Part shown: positions 7,839-17,209 of the stretch, piece by piece
Position numbering within the stretch: the first letter of the stretch is position 1
Layout: every line of letters starts with the position of its first letter
Assembly (NCBI RefSeq): GCF_020857975.1
Contig: NZ_JACWUO010000022.1
Coordinates: 1-61,074 of the forward strand
Origin: Stenotrophomonas rhizophila
GTDB lineage: Bacteria; Pseudomonadota; Gammaproteobacteria; Xanthomonadales; Xanthomonadaceae
Direction of reading: 5' to 3'
DNA: 61,074 bases
Translations under genes and position numbers: made by a program
Notes under the pieces: model-generated
What the model saw: only the letters and a program-made list of their open reading frames with translations
Told to the model about the DNA's origin: nothing
Database searches by the model: none

Positions 7839-8771
7839 TCAGGACCAGCGGAAAGGGCGCTCGGGCAGGCCGGCGATGCCGGTTTCCAGCGCAAATACAC
7901 CGCCCGCGCCCGGGCTGGCCGCCAGTTCGGCGTCGGTGTGGTCGAGCCGGGAACTGGTGACCATCAACTGCCGCAGCGAGGGCCCGCCGAGTGCGACGCA
8001 GGTGGGGTTGCGCACCGGCAGCAGGACGACCCGGTCGACTTCGCCGTCGGGTCGATAGCGCACCACGCGGGAGGCCCGCCACTGCGCGTTCCAGAGGCCG
8101 CCTTCGGCATCGACGATGGCGCCATCGGGCTCCCAGCCCGGATCGGGCAGGGTGGCGAACAGGCGGGGTGGCCCGCAGTGCGCACGCTCGGCATCGTAGT
8201 GGCAGCACCACAGCGCCGGGCGCACCGAATCGCAGAAGTACATCATGGTGCCGTCGGCGCTGAAACAGATCGCGTTGGGGATCACCACGGCGGGCAGGTT
8301 CAGCTCGCGCAGGCCGTGCCGCATCGAGAACTGGTAGTAGCGGCCGAGCGGCGCACGCGCGGGATCCTCGCTCATGGTGCCGAACACCAGGTTGCCGGCG
8401 CGATCGGTACGGCCGTCATTGCTGCGCGTGTCGGCGACCTCGGGCTGCACATCGGCCAGCCATTCCAGCGGCGGTGCGTGGGCATCGCCGTCGCGGTCCA
8501 GGTCCAGGCGCTGCAGGGAACCGGCCAGCGCGATCAGCAGGCGGCCGTCTTCCCCCTCGGCCAGGCAGCCGGGGCGGTCGGGCAGCAACCAGCTCCGGTG
8601 GCTGCCATCGGCGCTGCGGTACTGCCACAACCGGCGCTCACTGATGTCCACCCAGAACAGGCACTGCCGCCGTGCCGACCACAGTGCGCCTTCGCCGTGG
8701 GTGCAACGGCTGTCGACCAGCAGCGGAACATTAGCGGCAGCGGTGGGCGGTGCGGCGACGGCATCGGACAT
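7839..8771 (-). CDS. SMP-30/gluconolactonase-family sugar lactonase
   Basis: A 310-residue six-bladed beta-propeller lactonase. Landmarks are the metal-binding Glu in HGEGALWSA near the N-terminus, SNDGRTDRAGNLVFGTM in the middle, and the IPNAICFSADG and WEPDGAIVDAEGGLWNAQW blades with the conserved Asn and Asp ligands. Relatives hydrolyse aldonolactones such as glucono-, arabino- or galactonolactone. It has no signal peptide. It is divergent from a sugar porter gene across a 322-nt gap, which fits uptake of a sugar followed by oxidation and lactone opening. The exact lactone cannot be told from sequence. Confidence 0.88.
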   Translation of the reverse strand: MSDAVAAPPTAAANVPLLVDSRCTHGEGALWSARRQCLFWVDISERRLWQYRSADGSHRSWLLPDRPGCLAEGEDGRLLIALAGSLQRLDLDRDGDAHAPPLEWLADVQPEVADTRSNDGRTDRAGNLVFGTMSEDPARAPLGRYYQFSMRHGLRELNLPAVVIPNAICFSADGTMMYFCDSVRPALWCCHYDAERAHCGPPRLFATLPDPGWEPDGAIVDAEGGLWNAQWRASRVVRYRPDGEVDRVVLLPVRNPTCVALGGPSLRQLMVTSSRLDHTDAELAASPGAGGVFALETGIAGLPERPFRWS

Positions 8772-9093
8772 GGGGCAGGCTCACCACGGCAGGGGCGTTG
8801 CATTGTGCCACCGGCCCGATCAATGCCGTATGCGCCGGGCTGCCATGTCCAGGCCATGCCGCAGTGCACGATTGCAACACCGTCGACGTCCGGGCCAAGA
8901 TGCGGATGACTACCGATGGACAATCGGGGGTGGGGCTGTGTCGAACAGCCCCCTTCCCACTGGCCCCGCAGATCGTCCGGCCCTGGTCCAGGGCCAGGCG
9001 CGGCAGCGTAGCGGCCGGCAGAAAGGTAGGAGAACCTGATCAACCAGTACCCGCTGCGCTGACCCGACGTCCCCTTCCGACCCAGGAATCACC
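8772..9093. other. Intergenic region between lactonase and sugar porter
   Basis: This 322-nt region separates two divergent genes and must hold both promoters. I see no convincing sigma70 pair. A hairpin GGGGCTGT-GTCGA-ACAGCCCC lies at 8932-8952, about 140 nt before the transporter start, and could be a regulatory stem-loop in its leader. No small gene with a credible ribosome site was found. Confidence 0.4.
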
Positions 9094-10524
9094 ATGCCCA
9101 GTGCTTCGCTCAGCAGTACCTCCGCCGGCAGCGGCGAGAACACCGGCTTCATCGTCCTGATCAGTTGCGTGGCCACCATCGGGGGCTTCCTGTTCGGGTT
9201 CGACAGCGGCGTGATCAACGGCACCGTCGATGGCCTGAAGGATACCTTCCAGTCCAGTTCGGCCGGGATCGGCTTCGAGGTCGCCTCGATGCTGCTGGGT
9301 TGCGCGATCGGTGCGTTCTTCGCCGGCCGCCTCGGCGACCGGCTCGGCCGCCGCGGCGTGCTGATCATCGCCGCGGTGATGTTCCTGTTCTCCGCGCTGG
9401 GGGCCGGTGCGGCGCACAGCTCCACGGTGTTCATCCTCGCCCGGGTGATCGGCGGCTTCGCCGTCGGTGCGGCCAGCGTGATGTCGCCGGCCTACATCGC
9501 CGAGGTCGCCTCGGCCCGCTATCGCGGGCGGCTGGCCACGGTGCAGCAGATCGCGATCATCAGCGGACTGTTCTGCGCCTTCCTGAGCAACTATCTGCTG
9601 GCCAAGGCGGCCGGGGCCTCCACCCAGGAGCTGTGGTTGGGGCAGGAGGCATGGCGCTGGATGTTCTGGATGCAGGCCGTTCCCTCGCTGCTGTTCCTGT
9701 GCCTGTTGCTGGTGATCCCGGAGAGCCCGCGTTTCCTGGTGGTCAAGGGGCGCCGTGGCCAGGCCCTGGCGGTGCTCACCCGCCTGTACGGCCCGGCCGA
9801 AGCGCAGACCAAGATCGGCGAGATCGAGGGCTCGCTGTCCCAGGACCAGCACCGCCCGACTTTCTCGGACTTGATCAGCAAGGCCACCGGCAAGCTGCGC
9901 CCGATCGTCTGGATCGGCATCGGCCTGGCCGTATTCCAGCAACTGGTCGGCATCAACGTGGTCTTCTACTACGGCGCGGTGCTGTGGCAGGCGGTGGGCT
10001 TCTCGGAGAACGACGCGCTGCTGATCAACGTACTGTCCGGTGCGCTGAGCATCGGCGCCTGCCTGATCACCGTGGTCCTGATCGACCGCATCGGGCGCAA
10101 GCCGCTGCTGTGGGTCGGATCGGTCGGCATGGCGATCTCGCTGGCGCTGGTCACCCTGGCCTTCGCCAGCGGCTCGCTCGATGCCGGCGGCAAGCTGCAG
10201 CTGACCGACCGCATGGGCGTGCTGGCGCTGGTGGCGGCCAACGTCTACGTGATCTTCTTCAACATGTCCTGGGGCCCGGTGATGTGGGTGATGCTGGGCG
10301 AGATGTTCCCCAACCAGATCCGCGGCTCGGGGCTGGCGGTGGCAGGGGCGGCGCAGTGGACCGCCAACTTCGCCATCACCGTGTCCTTCCCGATCCTGCT
10401 GGCCAGCATCGGCCTGGCCGGGGCCTACGGCATCTATACGGTCGCCGCGGTGATCTCGGTGTTCTTCGTGCTGCGCTTCGTCAAGGAGACCAAGGGCAAG
10501 GAGCTGGAGCAGATGGAGGGCTGA
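9094..10524 (+). CDS. Sugar porter family MFS transporter
   Basis: A 476-residue, 12-helix major facilitator of the sugar porter family (proton-coupled monosaccharide symporters such as XylE/GalP). It has GFLFGFDSGVING in helix 1, GRLGDRLGRRGVL in loop 2-3, the PESPRFLV motif after helix 6, the FQQLVGINVVFYY signature in helix 7, DRIGRKPLL in loop 8-9 and KETKGKELEQME at the C-terminus. The sugar is not identifiable from sequence. The divergent lactonase suggests an aldose that is oxidised after entry. Confidence 0.93.
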   Translation: MPSASLSSTSAGSGENTGFIVLISCVATIGGFLFGFDSGVINGTVDGLKDTFQSSSAGIGFEVASMLLGCAIGAFFAGRLGDRLGRRGVLIIAAVMFLFSALGAGAAHSSTVFILARVIGGFAVGAASVMSPAYIAEVASARYRGRLATVQQIAIISGLFCAFLSNYLLAKAAGASTQELWLGQEAWRWMFWMQAVPSLLFLCLLLVIPESPRFLVVKGRRGQALAVLTRLYGPAEAQTKIGEIEGSLSQDQHRPTFSDLISKATGKLRPIVWIGIGLAVFQQLVGINVVFYYGAVLWQAVGFSENDALLINVLSGALSIGACLITVVLIDRIGRKPLLWVGSVGMAISLALVTLAFASGSLDAGGKLQLTDRMGVLALVAANVYVIFFNMSWGPVMWVMLGEMFPNQIRGSGLAVAGAAQWTANFAITVSFPILLASIGLAGAYGIYTVAAVISVFFVLRFVKETKGKELEQMEG

Positions 10525-10628
10525 GCCGCTTCCGACGCGGTCGGAGCGGGCGGCAGGCCGGGCCAGGGGAGGATGCTCCCCGGGCCATGCCTGGCAGGGC
10601 AGGCGCCACGGGCCCGGGCCCGGAACGC

Positions 10629-10655
10629 AAAAAACCCCGCCGTGGCGGGGTTTTT
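10629..10655. terminator. Bidirectional terminator between transporter and tRNA-Glu
   Basis: CCCCGCC-GTG-GCGGGG is flanked by an A-run on the left and a T-run on the right. It is a standard intrinsic terminator usable by the plus-strand transporter and the minus-strand tRNA-Glu. Confidence 0.9.
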
Positions 10656-10673
10656 GGCTTTCTGCACCGCGAC

Positions 10674-10748
10674 TGGTGCTCCCTAGGGGACTCGAACCCC
10701 TGTTTTAGCCTTGAGAGGGCCACGTCCTAACCATTAGACGAAGGGAGC
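10674..10748 (-). tRNA. tRNA-Glu (CTC anticodon)
   Basis: A full cloverleaf on the minus strand starts GCTCCCT at 10748 and ends with an encoded CCA at 10674. The anticodon loop CTCTCAA gives CTC, reading GAG. The T-arm CAGGGGTTCGAGTCCCCT and the Glu-type D-arm (CGTCTAATGGTTAGGAC) are intact. Confidence 0.96.
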
Positions 10749-10776
10749 ATGCTTTGTCGCGAACTGCGCAGCGCGC

Positions 10777-10782
10777 TAGTAT
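10777..10782 (+). promoter_or_regulatory. Likely -10 box of pcnB
   Basis: TAGTAT lies 10 nt before the pcnB ATG. With normal spacing transcription would begin only a few nucleotides before the start codon, which agrees with the lack of a ribosome site. No good -35 is visible because the tRNA 5' end lies just upstream. Confidence 0.45.
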
Positions 10783-10792
10783 ATGGACCTAG

Positions 10793-12166
10793 ATGCCATT
10801 GGGCAATCCCGAAAACTCAACCGGAAGCGCCAACATCAATTCCTCTGCTACATCACCGTTCAGCCTGCGCGTGATCCCGCGCGACCAGCACACCATCTCC
10901 CGCAAGGACATCAGCCCCAACGCACTGCGCGTGTTGTACCGGCTGCGCGATTCCGGGTTTGCGGGCTACCTCGTCGGCGGTGCCGTGCGCGACCTGCTGG
11001 TCGGCGGCAACCCCAAGGATTTCGACGTGGCCACCGACGCCACCCCCGAACAGGTCAAGGCACTGTTCCGCAACTGCCGTCTGATCGGGCGCCGCTTCCG
11101 GCTGGCGCACGTGGTGTTCGGCCGCGAGATCATCGAAGTGGCCACCTTCCGCGCCAACATCGACGATGGCAGCGGCGACCGTGAGATGGAAAACGGCATG
11201 CTGGTGCGCGACAACGTCTACGGCAGCATCGAAGACGACGCGATCCGCCGCGACTTCACCTGCAACGCCCTGTACTACGCGATCGAGGATTTCTCGGTGC
11301 GCGACTACACCGGCGGCTTCGAGGACGTCCAGGCCCGTCTGATGAAGTTGATCGGCGACCCGGAAAAGCGTTACCAGGAAGACCCGGTGCGGATGCTGCG
11401 CGCGGTGCGCCTGGCCGCCAAGCTCGGCTTCCAGATCGACGATGCCAGTGCCGAGCCGCTGCCGCGCCTGGCCGGCCTGCTGGCCGAAGCGGCGCCGGCG
11501 CGCCTGTTCGAGGAAGTGCTCAAGCTGTTCCTGTCCGGGCGCGGCGTGGCCAGCTTCGAAGGCCTGGAACGCTACGGCCTGCTGGATGTGATGTTCCCGG
11601 AAAGCGCCGCGGCGCTGCGCAGCAACCGCAGCGGCGCATTGCGCCGGATGGTGATCGAAGGCCTGCACAACACCGACCTGCGCGTTGCCAACGACGAACC
11701 GGTCTCGCCCTCGTTCCTGTTCGCGCTGCTGCTGTGGCCGGCGTTCTGCCGCGCCCTGGCCAGCCTGCAGAAGCAGGGCGTGGCGCTGGAAGAAGCGCAG
11801 CGGCGCGCCGCCGACCGGGTCACCCTGCACCAGCTGACCACCATCGCGCTGCCGCGCCGGTTCTCGCTGCCAATGCAGGAGATCTGGCTGCTGCAGGGCC
11901 GCTTCGGCTCGCGCCAGCGCAAGCGGGTGATCCGCACCCTGACCCATCCGCGCTTCCGCGCCGCCTACGATTTCCTGGTACTGCGCCAGGTCGCCTCCAG
12001 CGAGCATGCGGCCGACGTCGAATTCTGGCGCGAAGCCCAGCTGCAGTCCGGCCCCGAGCTGGATTCGGCGCTGGACGCCGCACGCGAAGAAGGCGAGGGC
12101 GAAGACGGGGCACCGCGCAAGCGGCGTCGGCGCCGGCGCCGTCCCGGTGGCGCTGCGGGCGAGTAA
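10793..12166 (+). CDS. pcnB: Poly(A) polymerase PcnB
   Basis: A 457-residue nucleotidyltransferase of class II that adds 3' poly(A) tails to RNA and so promotes decay. The catalytic head has LVGGAVRDLL and KDFDVATDATPEQ, which holds the metal Asp pair, and the RRDFTCNALYY motif follows. The C-terminus ends in a run of Arg/Lys, typical of the RNA-binding tail of proteobacterial PcnB. The first 25 residues are weakly conserved and no Shine-Dalgarno is seen, so the exact start is uncertain. folK follows after 3 nt. Confidence 0.93.
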   Translation: MPLGNPENSTGSANINSSATSPFSLRVIPRDQHTISRKDISPNALRVLYRLRDSGFAGYLVGGAVRDLLVGGNPKDFDVATDATPEQVKALFRNCRLIGRRFRLAHVVFGREIIEVATFRANIDDGSGDREMENGMLVRDNVYGSIEDDAIRRDFTCNALYYAIEDFSVRDYTGGFEDVQARLMKLIGDPEKRYQEDPVRMLRAVRLAAKLGFQIDDASAEPLPRLAGLLAEAAPARLFEEVLKLFLSGRGVASFEGLERYGLLDVMFPESAAALRSNRSGALRRMVIEGLHNTDLRVANDEPVSPSFLFALLLWPAFCRALASLQKQGVALEEAQRRAADRVTLHQLTTIALPRRFSLPMQEIWLLQGRFGSRQRKRVIRTLTHPRFRAAYDFLVLRQVASSEHAADVEFWREAQLQSGPELDSALDAAREEGEGEDGAPRKRRRRRRRPGGAAGE

Positions 12167-12169
12167 GCG

Positions 12170-12658
12170 GTGACCCTGGCCTGTATCGGACTGGGCGCCA
12201 ACCTGGGCGATGCCGCGCAGACCCTGCGCGCGGCGTTCGCCGCGCTGGCACAGCTGCCGGGCAGCCGCCTGCAGTCGCAGTCGCAGCTGTACAGCACGCC
12301 GGCCTGGGGCAACCCGGACCAGCCGGCGTTCGTCAACGCCGCCGCCGTGCTGGATACCACGCTGCCGGCGCCGGAGCTGCTCGAGGCGCTGCTGGAGATC
12401 GAGCGCCGCTTCGGCCGCGTGCGCGACCCGGCCGCGCAGTGGGGGCCGCGCACGCTGGACCTGGACCTGCTGCTGTACGGCGAGGCGGTGATCGACCTGC
12501 CACAGCTGCAGGTACCGCACCCCTATCTGCATGAGCGCGCCTTCGCGCTGCTGCCGCTGGCCGAGATCGCGCCGGAGGCGGTGATCCCGGGGCACGGCCG
12601 GGTGCGGGATGCTGTGATGCGGGTGGAGGCCAGCGGGATCGCGCCAATAGGAGGATAA
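12170..12658 (+). CDS. folK: HPPK, 6-hydroxymethyl-dihydropterin pyrophosphokinase FolK
   Basis: A 162-residue enzyme transferring pyrophosphate from ATP to 6-hydroxymethyl-dihydropterin in folate synthesis. It has CIGLGANLGD at the N-terminus, WGPRTLDLDLLLYG with the Mg-binding Asp pair and PHPYLHERAFALLPL. It starts with GTG 3 nt after the pcnB stop. The same pcnB-folK order is known in E. coli. panB follows after 31 nt, so folate and pantothenate genes appear to share one transcript. Confidence 0.95.
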   Translation: MTLACIGLGANLGDAAQTLRAAFAALAQLPGSRLQSQSQLYSTPAWGNPDQPAFVNAAAVLDTTLPAPELLEALLEIERRFGRVRDPAAQWGPRTLDLDLLLYGEAVIDLPQLQVPHPYLHERAFALLPLAEIAPEAVIPGHGRVRDAVMRVEASGIAPIGG

Positions 12659-12689
12659 TGCGCCGCTTATCGCCACCGGTTATCAGCTC

Positions 12690-13501
<812 letters not shown>

Positions 13502-13505
<4 letters not shown>

Positions 13506-14344
13506 TCGACACCATCACCGAACTGTCCCGCCTGCGCGCCGTGGTCAACGGCTGGAAGCGCGAGGGCCTGCGCGTCGCGCTGGTCCCCACCATGGGCAAC
13601 CTGCATGCAGGCCACTATTCGCTGGTCACGCTGGCGCGCCAGTATGCCGACCGGGTGGTCTCCAGTGTCTTCGTCAATCCGACCCAGTTCGGTCCCAACG
13701 AAGACTTCACCCGCTATCCGCGCACGCCCGAAGCGGACACCACCGGGCTGGAGCAGGCCGGCTGCGATGTGCTGTGGCTGCCCACGGTGGAATCGATGTA
13801 TCCGTTCGGGGTGGAGCTGGCGGCCAGCGTCAACGTGCCCGGCATCAGCGGGCTGCTGGAGGGCGCGCACCGCCCCGGGCATTTCGACGGCGTGTGCACG
13901 GTGGTCTCGCGCCTGTTCAACCAGGTGCAGCCGGACGTGGCCGCCTTCGGCAAGAAGGACTACCAGCAGCTGGCAGTGATCCGCCAGATGGTGGAAGACC
14001 TGGCCTTTCCGATCCAGATCGTCGGCGGTGACATCGTGCGCGAAACCGACGGCCTGGCGATGAGCTCGCGCAACCAGTACCTCAACGAGCAGCAGCGGTC
14101 GGTGTCCACGCGCATCCACCAGGTGCTGCTGGGCATGCGCGAAGGCTTCATCGCCGGCAAGACCCGCAGCGCGATCGAAGCCGACGCCACCGCGGCGCTG
14201 CAGGCGGCCGGCTTCCAGGTCGACTACGCGGTGCTGCGCCTGCCGGACCTGTCCGAGCCGGCCGACGCCAATGACGGCACCCGCGTGGCGCTGATCGCCG
14301 CCCGGATCGGCAGCACCCGCCTGATCGACAACCTGGAGTTCTGA
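13502..14344 (+). CDS. panC: Pantothenate synthetase PanC
   Basis: A 280-residue adenylate-forming ligase joining pantoate and beta-alanine. The ATP site PTMGNLHAGHYSL (HIGH-like), the FVNPTQFGPNEDFTRYPR segment, the FGKKDYQQL motif and the KMSKS-like MSSRNQYL are all present. The start at 13502 is set by the ATGA overlap with panB and by MIDTITELSRLR. It is cytoplasmic and belongs to the pan operon. Confidence 0.97.
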
Positions 14345-14364
14345 GGGGCCGCCCCGGACACCCG

Positions 14365-14682
14365 ATGAACGAACGACCGATACCGCTGGCCGCGCTCGAC
14401 GATGACCGCGCCGTGGAGATGCTGCGGGTATGGATCGCCGGGCGTGGCCTGCATTGCTCGATGAAGGTCGGCCTGCAGGAACAGACCCTGGGCATCGCCG
14501 AAGAACGGGCCTGGGGGATGATCCTGGCCGACACTTCCCGCCAGCTGGCCGAGGGCATCGCCGGCCTGCATGGCAGCGCCGACCCGGAGCAGCGGCTGCA
14601 GGCGATCGTCGGCCATTTCCTGGCCGAGCTCGGGCAACCGGCCGCGGCAGCGACCGGCGTGGCGGGCGACGGCGACGGCTGA
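14365..14682 (+). CDS. DUF5076-type small protein between panC and panD
   Basis: A 105-residue protein of unknown function resembling the DUF5076 family (AVEMLRVWIAGRGLHCSMKVG, then EERAWGMILADTSRQLAEGI). The C-terminus is Ala/Gly-rich and poorly ordered. It starts 20 nt after panC and is in the same orientation as the pan genes. Insertion into a biosynthetic operon suggests a link to pantothenate or CoA supply, but nothing in the sequence states a mechanism. Confidence 0.75.
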   Translation: MNERPIPLAALDDDRAVEMLRVWIAGRGLHCSMKVGLQEQTLGIAEERAWGMILADTSRQLAEGIAGLHGSADPEQRLQAIVGHFLAELGQPAAAATGVAGDGDG

Positions 14683-14794
14683 CCGGGTCGGTTCGCCCCG
14701 GCCCAGGCCCGGCGAGGGTTGCGCGCCCGGGGTGGCTGAACGGCCGGCAGCGCCGGGCGGGGCGGGCGGCAGCTGCCGCCGATCCGGTGGGTGC

Positions 14795-14800
14795 TAGAAT
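14795..14800 (+). promoter_or_regulatory. Likely -10 box before panD
   Basis: TAGAAT lies 30 nt before the panD ATG and stands out in a very GC-rich 148-nt gap. It implies a leader of about 24 nt. No matching -35 was seen. It would give panD-pgi their own promoter. Confidence 0.45.
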
Positions 14801-14830
14801 TTGCCTTTCCTTTACCGTTGTCCCGTTGCC

Positions 14831-15211
14831 ATGCATCTGTCCCTGCTCAAGACCAAGATCCACCGCGCCACCGTCACCCACTCCGAGCTGAACTACGAAG
14901 GTTCCATCGCCATCGATGACAACCTGCTGCAGGCCACCGGCATCCGCGAGTTCGAACAGGTGCATATCTGGGACGTCACCAATGGTGCGCGTTTCTCCAC
15001 CTATGCCATCCGTGCCGACGCCGGCAGCGGCGTGGTCTCGCTCAACGGTGGCGCCGCGCGCCACGTGCAGGTGGGCGACATCATCATCATCGCCGCCTTC
15101 GCCAGCATGAGCGAGCAGGAAGCTGACAGCTTCAAGCCGAAGTTGGTATACGTGGACGGCAACAACCAGATCTCCCACACCAACGACAGCATCCCGACCC
15201 AGGCCGCATGA
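14831..15211 (+). CDS. panD: Aspartate 1-decarboxylase PanD
   Basis: A 126-residue pyruvoyl enzyme making beta-alanine. The precursor self-cleaves between Gly24 and Ser25 (YEGSI), both present, and Lys9, Tyr58 and Asn72-region residues are conserved. ATG 14831 gives MHLSLLKTKIHRATVT, the family start. Its stop overlaps the pgi start by ATGA. The separation of panD from panBC by DUF5076 and a gap is unlike E. coli, where panD lies between panC and an unrelated gene. Confidence 0.97.
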   Translation: MHLSLLKTKIHRATVTHSELNYEGSIAIDDNLLQATGIREFEQVHIWDVTNGARFSTYAIRADAGSGVVSLNGGAARHVQVGDIIIIAAFASMSEQEADSFKPKLVYVDGNNQISHTNDSIPTQAA

Positions 15212-16722
15212 CACAGACCAACGGATTCGACCCGCTCCACTCCCATGCCCAGCGCCTGCGCGGCGCGAGCATCCCTTCGTTGATCGCCGCCGAACCGGGC
15301 CGCGCACAATCGCTGGGGCTGCGGGTCGGTCCGTTGTACGTCAATTTCGCGCGGCAGAAGTACGACCGCGCGGCCTTGGACGCACTGCTGCAGCTGGCCG
15401 CCGCGCGCGATGTCGCCGGCGGTTTCCAGCGCCTGTTCCGCGGTGAAACGGTCAATCCGACCGAAGGCCGCGCCGCACTGCATACAGCCCTGCGCGGCGA
15501 CCTCAGCGGTGCGCCGGTGGCCGGCGAGGCCTTCGCCACCGCCGCCGGGGTGCGCGCGCAGATGGGCCAGCTGGTCGGCGCGCTGGAAAAGACCGGCGTC
15601 ACCGATATTGTCAGTGTCGGCATCGGTGGCTCCGACCTCGGTCCGCGACTGGTCGCCGATGCGCTGCGCCCGGCCAGCGGCGCGCGTTTCCGCGTGCATT
15701 TCGTCTCCAACGTGGACGGCGCGGCGATGCAACGCACGCTGGCCGCGCTGGACCCGGCCACTACCGCCGGCATCCTGATTTCCAAGACCTTCGGCACCCA
15801 AGAGACCCTGCTCAACGGGCAGATCCTGCACGACTGGCTGGGTGGCAGCGAACGCCTGTATGCGGTCAGCGCCAACCCCGAGCGTGCCGCCCAGGCCTTC
15901 TCGATCGCCGCCGGCCGCGTGCTGCCGATGTGGGATTGGGTGGGCGGGCGCTATTCGCTGTGGTCGGCGGTCGGTTTCCCGATCGCACTGGCGATCGGCT
16001 TCGAGCGTTTTGAACAGTTGCTCGAGGGCGCCGCGCAGATGGACCAGCACGCGCTCACCGCGCCGCTGGAGCAGAACCTGCCGGTGCTGCATGCGCTGAC
16101 CGATATCTGGAACCGCAACCTGCTCGGCCACGCCACCCACGCGGTGATGACCTACGACCAGCGCCTGGCGCTGCTGCCGGCCTACCTGCAGCAGCTGGTG
16201 ATGGAAAGCCTGGGCAAGCGCGTGCAGCTGGACGGCAGTCCGGTGGCCAGCGATACCGTGCCGGTGTGGTGGGGCGGTGCCGGTACCGATGTGCAGCACA
16301 GCTTCTTCCAGGCCTTGCACCAGGGCACCAGCGTGATCCCGGCCGACTTCATCGGCTGCGTGCGCAACGATGACCCCTATCTGGTCAACCACCAGGCGTT
16401 GATGGCCAACCTGCTGGCGCAGACCGAAGCGCTGGCCAACGGCCAGGGCAGCGACGATGCGCACCGCGACTACCCCGGCGGCCGCCCGAGCACCCTGATC
16501 CTGCTCGATGCGCTCACCCCGCAAGCGCTGGGCGCGCTGATCGCCATGTACGAACACGCCGTCTACGTGCAGTCGCTGATCTGGAACATCAACGCCTTCG
16601 ACCAGTTCGGGGTGGAGCTGGGCAAACAACTGGCCAGCCAGCTGCTGCCGGCATTGCAGGGCCAGCCACATGCGATCACCGACCTGGTGACGCTGGAACT
16701 GCTGGACCGATTGAAGAGCTGA
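15208..16722 (+). CDS. pgi: Glucose-6-phosphate isomerase Pgi
   Basis: A 504-residue isomerase interconverting glucose-6-P and fructose-6-P. Motifs in order are SVGIGGSDLGPRLV, ISKTFGTQET, MESLGKRVQ with the catalytic Glu, GTDVQHSFFQALHQG with the catalytic His, and FDQFGVELGKQLA with the catalytic Lys. The protein is shorter than the 549-residue E. coli enzyme but normal for xanthomonads. It overlaps panD by 4 nt. With zwf-glk-pgl-edd-eda elsewhere in the window it allows cycling of hexose phosphate into the Entner-Doudoroff route. Confidence 0.97.
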   Translation: MTQTNGFDPLHSHAQRLRGASIPSLIAAEPGRAQSLGLRVGPLYVNFARQKYDRAALDALLQLAAARDVAGGFQRLFRGETVNPTEGRAALHTALRGDLSGAPVAGEAFATAAGVRAQMGQLVGALEKTGVTDIVSVGIGGSDLGPRLVADALRPASGARFRVHFVSNVDGAAMQRTLAALDPATTAGILISKTFGTQETLLNGQILHDWLGGSERLYAVSANPERAAQAFSIAAGRVLPMWDWVGGRYSLWSAVGFPIALAIGFERFEQLLEGAAQMDQHALTAPLEQNLPVLHALTDIWNRNLLGHATHAVMTYDQRLALLPAYLQQLVMESLGKRVQLDGSPVASDTVPVWWGGAGTDVQHSFFQALHQGTSVIPADFIGCVRNDDPYLVNHQALMANLLAQTEALANGQGSDDAHRDYPGGRPSTLILLDALTPQALGALIAMYEHAVYVQSLIWNINAFDQFGVELGKQLASQLLPALQGQPHAITDLVTLELLDRLKS

Positions 16723-16735
16723 GGGAGACCGCACC

Positions 16736-17173
16736 ATGAACCAGGACACCGCTTCCAGCCGCCCCACGCCCGACCAGGCCGGGCATCCCGATCATCCGAT
16801 GTACCAGCAGATCCGCCAGGGCGTGGCCGCGATCGACGCCCAGCACGGTCGCAGCTTCGACCAGGCCAGCGAGCGGCTCACCGCCAGCCTGCTGCCGTTG
16901 GCCAAGGAGAGCGGGTTGACCCGCGTCGACCACGTGGTCCTGAGCCAGCAGGGCACGCATGCCAAGCCGGGCGAGAACGTCTTCGTGGTGCAGGGCGCGC
17001 TGGACGACCCGGCCCACCTGCGCGCGCACATGCGCACCGAACAGGCCGTGGAAACCCCGGTGGCGGCCTCGTTCGAACGGGTACAGGCCGTCGACGGTCA
17101 GGCCCAGGCCCGCCAACGCAGCGAGCAGCAGCTGCCGCAGAATCCGCAGCACGCCCCGCATTCGCAGGGCTGA
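16736..17173 (+). CDS. Stand-alone XVIPCD-domain protein (putative X-T4SS substrate)
   Basis: A 145-residue protein that is almost entirely an XVIPCD, the C-terminal domain that targets effectors to the VirD4 coupling protein of xanthomonad type IV secretion systems. It shows the family landmarks in order: HPDHPMYQQIRQGVAAID, GRSFDQASERLTASL, the core GLTRVDHVVLSQ, GENVFVVQGALDDPAHLRAH and VETPVAASFERVQ. A Gln-rich tail follows, as in known effectors. Only about 20 residues precede the domain, so no toxin domain is present. It starts 13 nt after pgi with GGGAG upstream. No immunity-like partner is adjacent. Confidence 0.85.
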   Translation: MNQDTASSRPTPDQAGHPDHPMYQQIRQGVAAIDAQHGRSFDQASERLTASLLPLAKESGLTRVDHVVLSQQGTHAKPGENVFVVQGALDDPAHLRAHMRTEQAVETPVAASFERVQAVDGQAQARQRSEQQLPQNPQHAPHSQG

Positions 17174-17180
17174 ACGGCCG

Positions 17181-17207
17181 GGGCTGCCGCTGTTGCCGCG
17201 GCAGCCC
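17181..17207. terminator. Hairpin between convergent XVIPCD and regA-like genes
   Basis: GGGCTGCCGC and GCGGCAGCCC form a perfect 10-bp stem around TGTTGCC in the 36-nt gap between convergent genes. The T-runs are poor, so termination is inferred from position and stem strength. Confidence 0.6.
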
Positions 17208-17209
17208 GG

